A stretch of DNA of 64,000 nucleotides from Roridomyces roridus. Lineage: Eukaryota; Basidiomycota; Agaricomycetes; Agaricales; Mycenaceae. Positions 1-9,755 of this stretch are shown piece by piece (the first letter of the stretch is position 1; every line of letters begins with the position of its first letter). Location: the NCBI GenBank assembly GCA_029378245.1, contig JARKIF010000082.1, positions 1 to 64,000 of the forward strand, read 5' to 3'. The notes under the pieces are model-generated. The model saw nothing but the letters and a program-made list of their open reading frames with translations. It ran no database searches and was not told the origin of the DNA. Both the position numbers and the translations under genes were made by a program.

Positions 1-20
1 GGTTTTCGATTCGGCTTACA

Positions 21-235
21 GGTTCGCCGGCCTGTGTCAACTCTCACTATACATTCATCCGCTTTAGCTCACAACACTTGGGACGCGACGCTCGAGTGAC
101 TTCGAGTCCACCGACGGTGGTGCGTCATCGAGGTACAGAGTGTAGGTCCCCCAATTTTTTTTTGAAGATCCGGTTTCCAAGTAGATGCAGGATGAATCGG
201 GTTGCGTGTAGACACACACCTCTGTGGCTCGAGAC
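21..235 (+). repeat. Direct repeat, copy A (P450-derived duplication)
   Basis: About 210 bp that recur at 601-810 in the same orientation with scattered mismatches and small indels. Shared blocks include GGTTCGCCGG, CTCTCACTATACAT, CATCCGCTTTAGCTC, TCATCGAGGTACAGAGTGTA and GATCCGGTTTCCAAGTAG. Both copies end near TTGATTCTTGACA, just before sequence that in copy B reads as a cytochrome P450 exon. The simplest reading is a partial tandem duplication of a P450 5' region, with this copy truncated. No terminal inverted repeats or target duplications were seen, so I do not call it a transposon. Confidence 0.6.
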
Positions 236-475
236 ACTAAAAATTGATTCTTGACAGCTCATCCTCTTCTTCGGTTTGCGCCGTCGGGCCGAAACTCCGA
301 ACGACTCGGACATCCCTCTCTCTACTGCCGCCTTTCACAGGTCTGAACTCGAGAGACTCGCAACAGCGTACATACAGTGCCCGAAGCTGGAATATCATTC
401 GCTTCTTGACACCTGTACTCTCCCTTGTGTGCATTTTTTAAATACGCCTTCATGGAACACATGCGATTGTCACCA

Positions 476-2218
476 ATGTCCTCGTATATCTCTGGCCTCT
501 TCGTTTCAACTGCCCTCTGGCTGGCGACCAAGTTGATCGCACATGTTCGCCCTCGGTCCCATTCTACCAAGCTCAAAGGTTCCCCGAGAACAGGCTTATA
601 AGGTTCGCCGGCTGTTGTCACTCTCACTATACATCCATCCGCTTTAGCTCCAAACAATTTAGGATGCGGCGCTCGAGTCAGACGGTACTGTCATCGAGGT
701 ACAGAGTGTAGGTCCCCAAATTTTGGAGATCCGGTTTCCAAGTAGGATGACTAGGGTTGCACACACCTTGGTGGCTCCAGCCACCAAACCAACTTGATTC
801 TTGACAACCTCGACAGCATCGGAATTGCGGGATTCTCGCAGGATTTTCGGTACATCGAGGGCCACACGTCCCCTGTAACCGCGGCATTCGAGTCATCGCA
901 GGTCACCGAAACGACGTTTCTTTGGTCAAATGCTATTCTTGCTCAATGTCATTTTCCCCATTTTGATCAGTTTGCCGACAGGGCGCATGCGTGTCTTTTG
1001 GGAGCTGCGCCGCGGTTTGAAGGATATCGCAGAGCGGCTTCTTGAAAATACGCGCAAGGAAAAGGATGGGAATGTTGCGGAAGAGCTGACGGACGGACAA
1101 GTCGGTGATCGGGCTGCTCGGTGAGTGCCCTAGTCAAGGCTCAGCCTTCTGGTTCCGAATTGTGTATGACGCAAGAAGAAGTGGTGGTACAGAAAGTGAG
1201 ATTTGTCGAGATTCGACATCGCTACTTCCGACTTGTTTGTGTCAGAACGTTCTTTTGTTAGCTGGTGCGTACATGTTCTTGTGTCTACCATTTAGTGCTT
1301 GAGAAATTTTCAGGCTACGAAACAACCTTGGGTACGTAACAGTCTTCGTTTTTTGTTCCATCCATCCGAGCATCTGCTGAGTTGCCCTAACGGCGGGTCC
1401 ACTATCTCCTACTTACACCCACGAACCGCAATTGATACTTCCGCCCGTGGGCGCTCATTGAATTGGCGAAACACCCCGAATTCAGGACAAACTGCGCCAC
1501 GAGCACACGAGCTCACGCGGTTCAGTCTGTCAGATCCGACATGGGACCAACTCGTCTCGGAGCTTCCATTCCTCGATACAACGGCATTAGAAGTGCTTAG
1601 ATCGCACCCACCGGTCGTCTCAACCATCCGAGTGGTAAGTTTGATTCTTTGGTATTCAATGGGTGTGTCGACGGATGAAGTATGGGCTGCCTGCGATGAT
1701 GTGATACCCCTTGGTACACCCATCGTTACGCCCTCGGGTGAGACGATATCAACCATTGCCGTCGCCGCGGGAAGCGCCCTATTGGCGCCCGTCCGGTGTA
1801 TCAATCGTTCCGAGGCGCTGTGGGGCGCCGACGCCAAGGAAATTCAAACCCTCCCGTCGGCTTGAAGAGATCACCGTCCCAGCGCGGGCTCTGCAACATC
1901 GCCATCTGCTGATTTTCCACGAATCTGGGCAAGTCGTTTCGTTTGCGCGGCGGTGAGTATTCGACGGTTCTAAATATGTATATCTGTCACTTACCCTTGC
2001 CCTGAAGGAATTTAAAGTAAACTATTTTTCTTGTTCCATATTCGGCTCAAACTCAAGCTTCAACCTTTAGGCCGTGTTGTCCGTCCTGGTTCGCAACTTT
2101 GTTTTTCGAGTTTCCTGATGGGCCAGAGACGAAGATGGAGAAACATATTGCGATCGTCCCGCGCCCCAAGGTTGCCGGGCAGAGCGGCGACAAGGTCCCA
2201 TTAATGGTTAGACGTTGA
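476..2218 (+). pseudogene. Cytochrome P450 relic
   Basis: Pieces of a fungal microsomal cytochrome P450 monooxygenase in correct order. 476-600 encodes a membrane anchor followed by a basic/proline hinge (RPRSHSTKL) and then a stop. About 805-925 reads LDSIGIAGFSQDF. 930-1120 in another frame reads LPTGRMRVFWELRRGLKDIAERLL. About 1510-1635 holds the helix K region (LEVLRSHPPV). 1690-1860 reads DDVIPLGTPIV then STIAVA. 2070-2218 holds the C-terminal strand (LVRNFVFEF) and a stop. Several lesions indicate loss of function: an in-frame stop at residue 42, a frame change near 925, a messy junction near 1640-1690, and a heme-loop region (about 1915-1950) that reads FHESGQVVSFARR and lacks the cysteine of the family FxxGxRxCxG motif. 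The P450 identity is fairly sure; the CYP family is not assigned. Confidence 0.75.
601..810 (+). repeat. Direct repeat, copy B
   Basis: Second copy of the repeat at 21-235, offset by about 580 bp. It lies inside the P450 relic, between its membrane-anchor start (476-600) and the exon that begins near 805. It contains stop codons in the frames that would join those two parts, which supports degeneration of the gene here. Confidence 0.6.
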
Positions 2219-2248
2219 CCTGATCGAGAATCCTTGTCTCTCCATTCT

Positions 2249-3241
2249 ATGCGACCGAGTAACGGTACGGCACCACCACGTTGTAGTAAGTCACCACAGG
2301 TCGGGTGTATTCCATCAAACGCCACCTGCACACCTCTTGAGCCCGAAATGCGTGAAAGAATTACTGTTTTGGGTTCATTGTCTGGCATGCTCCGTGTGCG
2401 GTCGGCGAGCGGAGCTTACGACCAGGTACTTAAATTCGAACCCCGCGACGTGGTGTTCCCGCAAATCTTGACTCTCCCCACCGGGGAGGGAGCTCTTCTA
2501 CATATGTTCTTAGCAACCTTCCTCGCCCCATCTTCCATCTACACACTCTCCGCCAGCATCCAAGCTGCTGCTTACGCCATGCTCGTGCTCAATGACACTT
2601 CGACTGTTGTCCCGGCATTTTTTCTGTCCAACTCTACCTCCCCTGACGATCCCATGTCGGATAAACGAAGTAGGGGAGGTCACCAGTGGAATTCGGGGAG
2701 GATTCTTTTCTGGCTTCTTCTGGTGGGACTAGGTCCGTCTCGTCGGTTGTGAGCTCACGTTTGGGACCTCATTTTTACTTGCGCAGGATTGTATCTCCTC
2801 ATCGCCATGGCGCGCATCGTCCTCGACAAGCACGGTATTCATGCTTGCGATTGGATTAGGCGACAGTGGGCTGCAGGTTCACGTCGCTCGCCGCAGTCTG
2901 GAACCGCCACCAATGCCACCACTCGCTCGATTGTCGAGCTAATCTTTCCCCCAAATATCGTGCAATCCTTTCGTCGACTGCGCAACGTCGACTCCTCTAT
3001 TCTTCCAAGCCATCAACCGCCCCGCCGTAACCTCGTCCCAGACCCGCCCACTGCCATGGCCATCCCACTCGAAGCGAGGCAACCATCCCCTGGCCGTTCC
3101 CCTTTGAACAACCTGCCCCGGAGCAGCAGCCCGACGTCGTTGGCAGGATCCGAGTGGTCCGACTCTTCGACGATCGCACCGGAGCCAGACCCACAACCGC
3201 GTCGGCCGTTTTTCCGTGAGAGCACGTACATGCCTGCATAG
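2249..3241 (+). CDS. Single-pass membrane protein, unknown
   Basis: Two exons, about 2249-2732 and 2787-3241, joined by a 54 bp GT-AG intron that preserves frame. The N-terminal part (about 160 residues) carries several N-x-S/T sites and cysteines and looks extracellular. A hydrophobic segment formed across the splice junction (ILFWLLLVGL then LYLLIAMARIVL) is a transmembrane helix, followed by a serine/proline-rich cytoplasmic tail of about 140 residues. No family is recognised. The first ATG lies only 30 bp after the P450 relic stop, so the true 5' end may have been lost in the same rearrangement and no signal peptide is visible. It could be a truncated gene. Confidence 0.45.
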
Positions 3242-3679
3242 CGCCCCCGGCTTGATACAATCTTTACGCCCATCATGCCCCGCATCATGGTCTGTCTTTT
3301 TTTTCCGCGAAAGTTAGAGATAGACTCCTTGATCACCACGGACCGAATACAATAATAATGCTACTGTACTTAATCTACAACGATTTGCTCGGACTCTTCA
3401 CTGCCTTGACTAACAGTCACGTCCCGGTGGCGCACTGCCGTCGGTTTTCCCAGGTGCTATGTAGCAGATGGCTGTTGCCATCGCGGTGCCCTCTGCGTCG
3501 ACGTCGTACGATGTAGTTAGTGCTGAAAATCCCAGTGTACTGCGAATTTGTATTCCACCCTCCCCCCACATTGTCCCAGGAAAGTGTGGTTCACACCGAC
3601 GCGCTTCGCGTCCACAACACCAAACAAACGCGTCGACTAATTAGGTTTGGTCATCCGGATCAAGCCGTCGGTAAAATTG
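3242..3679. other. Intergenic, no gene seen
   Basis: The stretch between two plus-strand genes holds a poly-T tract near 3297-3304 and no supported coding sequence. It probably carries the 3' UTR of the upstream gene and the promoter of the downstream one. Confidence 0.4.
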
Positions 3680-4284
3680 ATGCTCTTGTCCTCCACCATC
3701 GCTGCTAGTCTTCTCTTGTCGCTCGTCCAATCCGCTTTTGCCGCACCCAGAGGGGACGGTCTTTCGAAGTGGCCTAGGCTGCTGTCGCAATTCCCTGCTC
3801 AGTACTCCCGTGGAGAAGACTGGCAGGCCTTGGTCGATCCTGCAGCTGGTACTGGCAGGACCTCGGCTTCACCGGCGGGTGAAGTGGAAAACACGTCCAC
3901 TGGTGTTGTCCACAACTTGGATTCCGAGGCAGAAGGCTCAGGATCCGAGTCTCCATCTCACTCCGGCTTGAATGGCGGTGTGCTGGTGCTTACCGTGGTC
4001 TTTTGTGCGTGTTCCAATCGCCCGTGTCGCTTTTTTGACACATGTTGATTGTGATATTAGCGGTATTCGGAGCATTCGCTCTGGTCGTCGCTGTCACTTT
4101 GTCGTTGGTCTGCAACCAACGGCGGCAGTACCAGCGCAATGGCATCCATGAGCTGCAGGACATGCGAACCCCAAACCCTGCTCAGCCGTATCCATCCAGG
4201 CAGCCAGAGATGACCGCCAGCACATCAACTATCACCCTGGTTCCCAGGGCTTACAGTGTACCTGGGCGAAGCTTACTTATTTGA
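3680..4284 (+). CDS. Small type I membrane protein with signal peptide
   Basis: The start at 3680 gives a clear signal peptide (MLLSSTIAASLLLSLVQSAFA, cleavage after AFA). About 90 residues rich in Ser, Gly and Glu follow, then a transmembrane helix split by an intron (GVLVLTVVF in exon 1; VFGAFALVVAVTLSLVC in exon 2), then a basic stop-transfer sequence (NQRRQYQRN) and a 50-residue tail. The intron runs from about 4002 (GTGCGT) to about 4060 (TTAG). The ATG at 3647 in the same frame would put a polar leader before the signal peptide, so 3680 is preferred. No family is recognised; the layout suits a small surface sensor or adhesin-like protein, which is inference only. Confidence 0.55.
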
Positions 4285-4521
4285 GGTCGAGTTGGCATAG
4301 GCACCTCGGCCTTGACGCATTGTAGACTGACGATTAGGACTCGGACTGTGATTCTCAACGCACGTATATATTTCGCCATGGGTCTCTCTAGAACTGGGTG
4401 TATATCTTATAATTAACATGGGCATCATTTCGGCACTGGCACTCCGTCTTCATATCACTCTCAAGCGCTCATCATCCCGGCGGGAGCCAAATCTACCCGT
4501 ATTCATGTTGGGCTTGGTACT

Positions 4522-7006
4522 ATGATCAATGTCATAGCCTCTCAAGTCAGTGTCTTTCTCGACTGCTGTGACGCAAGGCTGCAGACGTCGCGCTTCTTTC
4601 CCTGCTGGTTGCTGTTCTGGTATCTTTGTCCTACTGCTGTCAGACTACAAGAGTACCTGGAAATACTTCCGCGGGAGCTGCCCTCGGTATGCACGTAATT
4701 GCACCCGTTTGATATTTCCCCCGACTTGTCCTGAAGGCTGTCGGTAATATGACCTTGTATGGTACTCTCGGCGAATGAAGTACGGCACTAACAGCGACAG
4801 AGATCAAGAACGGTCAATAGTTTGGCGCTCTGTATGCGTATGTCGGCTGTTCCGGTCGTGGTCCCTCCAGCTGATACGGAAGTTTTCTTGTCCAACAAAA
4901 AAAGTTAACAGGCATATCTGGGTCCCAGGCTCTTTGCGAATATCCAGGCGCCGATGAACGAGGCCACGAGCGTCTGGAAGCTCATCTGCTACAACGGGTG
5001 GGGTGTCGAACGCCACCCCGAAAATAAACTGAATACATCCTTGACAGGCTGGACGGGACCAGGAGCTCTCAGAAAAGAAGTCACTGCCTCTTGCGTCCAT
5101 AAATTCCCCTTGTTGACATCCAATGACCTTTCTTCATGCCCTCGACCAGACCCCGCCAATACAGAAAGCTTTCAGACAGCGGAGGGTATAATCCATCTTC
5201 TTGCGTTGCTAGGAAACTTACGATCTGTGTTTCAGCGAGTGGACATCCTGCGCGAGACTCGATGGCAGCGAGTACTACATCAAGAACATGATTATCCGCT
5301 CCGGAGGAGACTCCGTTGCGAAGTCTCCCCTCGTGGTGGATGACTTGCACCTTCGAGCGATAGCGGGGGATTCCACCTCAGCCGGTATATCCTGCGAGGA
5401 GATTTATTTCTCCAAGAAGGAGAAATGGCTGTACATCTTTCATTCGTCGCAGACGGCGTTTTACTCGAGCCAGCCGCGGATTGACACTCCGGTGAAGCGG
5501 AAGCTGTATTGGGAGTATATCGCCTTGCACCCATCACATACCTTCGTTTCGCTGGCAAATTGGCTGCCCGAGGCGCATAAATTGGCAGAAGTGTATTTGC
5601 AATGGTGTACATTTGGTGTGTCCGTTTAGTGTGTTTTTGATAGAAATTGTTTGATATCTTCACAGAGGCGCTCACTTCGTCGGGGGCCAAAATTCCGTTC
5701 CCGCTCAAGCATAGCCAGGATCTGTCCAGAATATTGGCATCTCTGGACGAACAGCCCGAGGATGATGCCCCAGTTGAAGATTGCGGAGAAAATCCAGAGG
5801 TTCCGGCCGAGGAGGAAATTCAACCTGTTGGGCCGGTGGAACTGTCTGTGGAACCTGCCCCTAGCATCCGCGTTGGTAGTGACCACAGCAGCGTGAGCGA
5901 AGGGGACGAAACTCGTCCTATGCTCCCAGAGCGTCTACCCGATCCCATAGCGGAAACTGCAGCTCAGGAGAGTTGTAAATTGCGAACAGCGCTCGTTGCT
6001 AAAGTGTTGTCAAAGAAATGTGCGTCAGGCCTATTTTCCGTGATTTCTGCCCAGCTCAGGATCGCATCCAGACAACCAACAAGGAGCGGTAGACGGCTCC
6101 AAGGACGCTGGGCAGCCACCAAAGCCGTCCAAGGTTTTGGATCTGTTGTTTTGGACTGTCGATATTACCAGCTTTGGCTCCTTCTTTCGGTATCTGAGCC
6201 GTTTGGAGGATGTGCGTGCTCCAATTCTTACGAATGATGAGTGGCGAGATCATATTATGAGATTGGTGAAAGAATGGGAGGAATTCAACCTGATCGTGAG
6301 TCGGGAGTTTGTTCTTTTTTTGAACTTCCACGAAATTCACTGTGCTTTAGTCCACAGTGCTTCTGTCGTGAGTTGATTTTTGTCAACTCACTGGTAAATA
6401 ACACAAAGCCCTTTTCAGAGCTTCTGCCGGAATTCTAGCCCTTCAAGATATTGGAAGTATCGCAAGAACAGCTGTATTGGTTTCCATCATCTGCTCTTTT
6501 GGAAGTATCACAACTGGCCTTTACTGCATCTCCATGTATCAAATCCGAGCCCCGGATCCGCAGGACTCCCTGGACCGCGCAAATTCGCGAACAATCGTAT
6601 GTACGAGAACTTGCGTCACCAGAGGCTAATTGTTCTCTAATAGCTTGCGTACAACCACTACACTTTGACACACAAGAGATTTGCGCTGATTCTGGGTCTG
6701 CCCATGGCCTTCCTGGTGTGGTCGCTAATCTCCTTTATGGTCGGCATACTATCCTTCAACATTGTTGGTACCGAAACAAGGTCTGGCCACGTCTCGGGCG
6801 TCGCGTATGCTGTTGTTGCGGTGGCTGGCCTTGTGTTCATTCTCATGGGGGCTGCATTTTACACTCTGGTTCGTGTCTGGGGAACTGGACATGGGGTGCT
6901 TCTATTCCAGAGTATCAAGAAACGAATTCCTACTTTTTCTTTACGCTTTTTACGTCCGAAACGCCGGGGTTCGTTGCCTGAATCTGAAAAGGCACCGACT
7001 CCATGA
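4522..7006 (+). CDS. Conserved Agaricomycete multi-exon membrane protein, unknown
   Basis: A multi-exon gene. Exon 1 (4522-4686) encodes 55 residues and ends at GTATGC. The second exon is unclear. From about 5230 the reading is convincing (NMIIRSGGDSVAKSPLVVDD, then KKEKWLYIFHSSQTAFYSS), followed by an acidic linker rich in Pro and Glu (about 5660-6010), a charged segment near 6210-6300 (LTNDEWRDHIMRLVKEWEEF) and three C-terminal hydrophobic segments: AVLVSIICSFGSITTGLYCI (about 6465-6530), ILGLPMAFLVWSLISFMVGI (about 6690-6750) and VVAVAGLVFILMGAAFYTLV (about 6810-6870). From memory, mushroom genomes hold many proteins with this SIARTAVLVS...GLYCISMY...FMVGILSFNIVG pattern; none has a known function. 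The frame between exons 1 and 3 needs cDNA. The stop at 7004-7006 is followed by a minus-strand gene. Confidence 0.6.
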
Positions 7007-7088
7007 TTTTTGCTATGTACGCTGCTTTCTAGGATTCATTTGTATCTTTATATGCTCTCTTGTGTCGTTTTTGAACTCGAATTTATTA

Positions 7089-8619
7089 TTACAACACCAC
7101 CGATGAGGTTGCCGCTGGCCTATGAGGCCCGGGGACAAAAATCTGATGTGCGTAATCTTTGAACCTTTGGTCATTACAGCGCAAGCCATCCATCCCGTAC
7201 TCTTCCCATCCATCTTGCGATATCCACTCTTGCTCCCCTAAGAAACGAATCGCATCACGAACCGTCAAACTGTAAAACATAAGCCGAGTTTCTTGTTTCA
7301 ACATCAAAAAAGCGTACCCTTCACGAGCAAGAGTAATCGTCACGTCCTTGGTGGCGTCCTGTTCATGGCCGAGGCGGGTTGCGAGGATGAATGCATCTTT
7401 TCCGTTCTTCTCCACAAGATAAATGTCCGTCGAAGGTGCGGGCCCCTTTGTCCACATCACGTATCTGGGCGAATCGGGCCACCTTTGGATGGCTTTCTGC
7501 GCCACGGCGAATTGCCTGCGGCATTGTTCGTGCGTCTTGGAAGTATATAGGACGGGGAGTTCTCTCAGTCCTTGAATCTCGGGACAGTAGGTTTGGTGGA
7601 TTTCGTCTCGGTCTTGTTTGCCTAACAGGAATTAACAAAAAGGTATTGGGTGTTTTGCGACGTACCCAGTAGGATGGCAATGATACTCCCGGATGGCCTG
7701 CGTATGATTCGAACATCGGGTGGAACAAAAGCTGCAGTGGCTTCTGCAACAGCGGTGGCGGGACTCTGGCTGAGTTTGGCCGTGATATGCGTCTACGTAT
7801 CTGTTAGAACGATGATTGAAAGAAATTTCCAGTGACCAACATTCAACGCATCCATCAAGGGTGCCATGAAACTGGTGGCACTCGTGATGCCGGTGGTCGG
7901 GAATTGGTCGAGTAGGTATTGAATGGCAAGTAGACGATCTAATTGTCCATGACCCGAGAGTTTCTTGAATTCTGGCTGTGACGAGTGAGCGGAGAGCGTC
8001 ACGCCTCTGGAATGCTCACCAAAAGTTCCCCAAAGCAACTCTCCAGATCCACTGCGCGTTGGAAAAACCTGGGTCTGTCGTTTTCAAACTTTTTGACCAG
8101 TTTATCCATTTTCGCCTTCCTGTCGGCATGGTCCTTTTTTGTAGCCTCGCGGACGCGCTTTCGGAACTTGGCTTCGTCCAATTCCTCCTTCTTCTTATAC
8201 GGGGCTATCCAAAAGAATCAGTGCGCACATAGCCGATAGAATGCAGCCGGCAATACCAAGCAAGCACAGGATCTGAGTGAGTTCGTCTTGCGATTCTTTG
8301 GCTCGGAACCACGCCGTCAACTGTCCGCCTCTCAGCGTGCGCCCCAATCGCTGTATATATCGCTGTAAAGTGTTCCTTTTAATATTCAATGGAACAAGAA
8401 AAAGAAGCGACGTACCTCGATCAATTGGACGTCGCCCACAAAAGTATTATCGTCTATGATGAGGTCAAGCACTCGACGTTTGTCTATTTTGGCGAATATG
8501 TCGCAGAGAAGCCGAGTCTGGTGTTTGTGGTATATCATTAGGTTCTCGAGCAAAGGAGCGTTGGGGGAAGCCAAGTAGTGGACAGTGTTGCTGGCAATCT
8601 GGTGCGCGGGGTCAGACAT
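7089..8619 (-). CDS. Membrane-anchored protein, unknown
   Basis: Starts at 8619 (MSDPAHQIASNTVHYLASPN) and ends at 7089, convergent with the preceding gene. Visible parts in order: an N-terminal segment about lengths of residues and helices (LLENLMIYHKHQTRLLCDIF), a hydrophobic helix (ILCLLGIAGCILSAMCALIL, about 8220-8280), a charged coiled-coil-like stretch rich in Lys/Arg/Glu (EELDEAKFRKRVREATKKDH), and a 138-residue C-terminal exon (7505-7089) with mixed alpha/beta composition. Several short introns separate these; one begins near 8412. I do not recognise a family. The heptad-like charged region near the membrane helix would fit a trafficking or tethering role, but this is only inference. 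Confidence 0.5.
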
Positions 8620-8934
8620 GTGGGTGTGTGTGGGGGTGATGTTGGGCGATGACGGGCCTGGGCAGCTTTATTAAGGGCAAAAGTCCATAACAGCAATCTT
8701 TGCTTCCGAAACGGGAGGATCGCCTACGAGATCTGTCAACGGAAGTACCGAAACATCATGTCGTTGCGTCGTTGTTGTGGTGAAGACAAGGTCGTCCTCG
8801 AATCCATGTGGTCACCCGCCGCGTTTTGTACTTAATGAAGCAGGAGTTAGCCACAAGTCTGTTTCCGCACGACTGGACATTGACACGAAGAGATGATTGC
8901 GGGGTATAAATGCATCCTGTACGCCGACCAACAA

Positions 8935-9342
8935 GGAAGTAGTAAAAGGCCGTAGAAAAACACTCTGAGCGCATCAGAATGAGTCCTAGGTGGCGTAAGA
9001 TGGCCAATCTCGGTGCTGTATTGGAGCACTCCAGAAACAAATTGCGAGGTATAGAGAACTGTGGCGTGTTGGACAGGCAGAATGAAAAAGAAAGGACGCT
9101 AGCTGCGCGTCTGGACCCACATGATCTGAGAAAGGGATGCTGGGATCCCAAGGAAGCAAGTAGAAGGCCGTAGAAAAACACTCAGAGCGCATCAGAATGA
9201 GTCCTAGGTGGCGTATGTTGGTGCTGTATCGGAGCACTCCAGAACTGTAGAGAATTGTGGCATGTTGGACAGGTAAAATGAGAAAGACAGAACACAGCGG
9301 CTGCGCCTGGACCCACACTTGATCTGAGAAAGAGATGCTGGG
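8935..9342. repeat. Tandem duplication, two units of about 200 bp
   Basis: Unit 1 (about 8935-9150) and unit 2 (about 9151-9342) share long blocks: GGCCGTAGAAAAACACTC, GCGCATCAGAATGAGTCC, TAGGTGGCGTA, GGAGCACTCCAGAA, TGTTGGACAGG and GCTGGGA. Unit 2 is shorter by small deletions. There is no coding support on either strand. The rest of 8620-9755 holds no recognisable gene and serves as the spacer between a minus-strand gene and the plus-strand ATPase gene. Confidence 0.75.
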
Positions 9343-9755
9343 AACGTCGCTGACAAGAATAGCCTCAATCCGCCTCCAGTGATGTATCTTGACGATTTCG
9401 GCACGAAAAAGCGCGTTTATTGAGCCAAATTTTCGCTGACAAGACCTATCCGAGTCTAAGAAAAATTGTGGGAGTTGGCCAATTGGCATGCACGTCCAGA
9501 AATGCTCTGCTCACTGTCGTTCGGCGCATGGCAACCAGCCAATTTCACAGGAGTTTCACGATGTAGAAAGGGGGCATTGGAAAAAATCTGTCGGGGTTTA
9601 TTTTCAAGGTCCTGCGTTACACTTTTCAGAATACTTGTCTGCAGAAGCTGCGCGGTCTGCACGCAGAGAACAGGCTGGGAGACTCAACAAAGGGTGTGTT
9701 TGATCCGAGTCGTACAAGCAAAGAGTCGGGACACAGCCACAAATATTCCCTGTTT

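Noticed and set aside
21..810. Solo LTRs or a small LTR element
   Set aside because: The repeats lack TG...CA ends and target duplications, and copy B is embedded in a P450 exon series.
1409..1837. 142-residue minus-strand ORF
   Set aside because: It is the shadow of P450 exons on the plus strand with recognisable helix K and downstream motifs.
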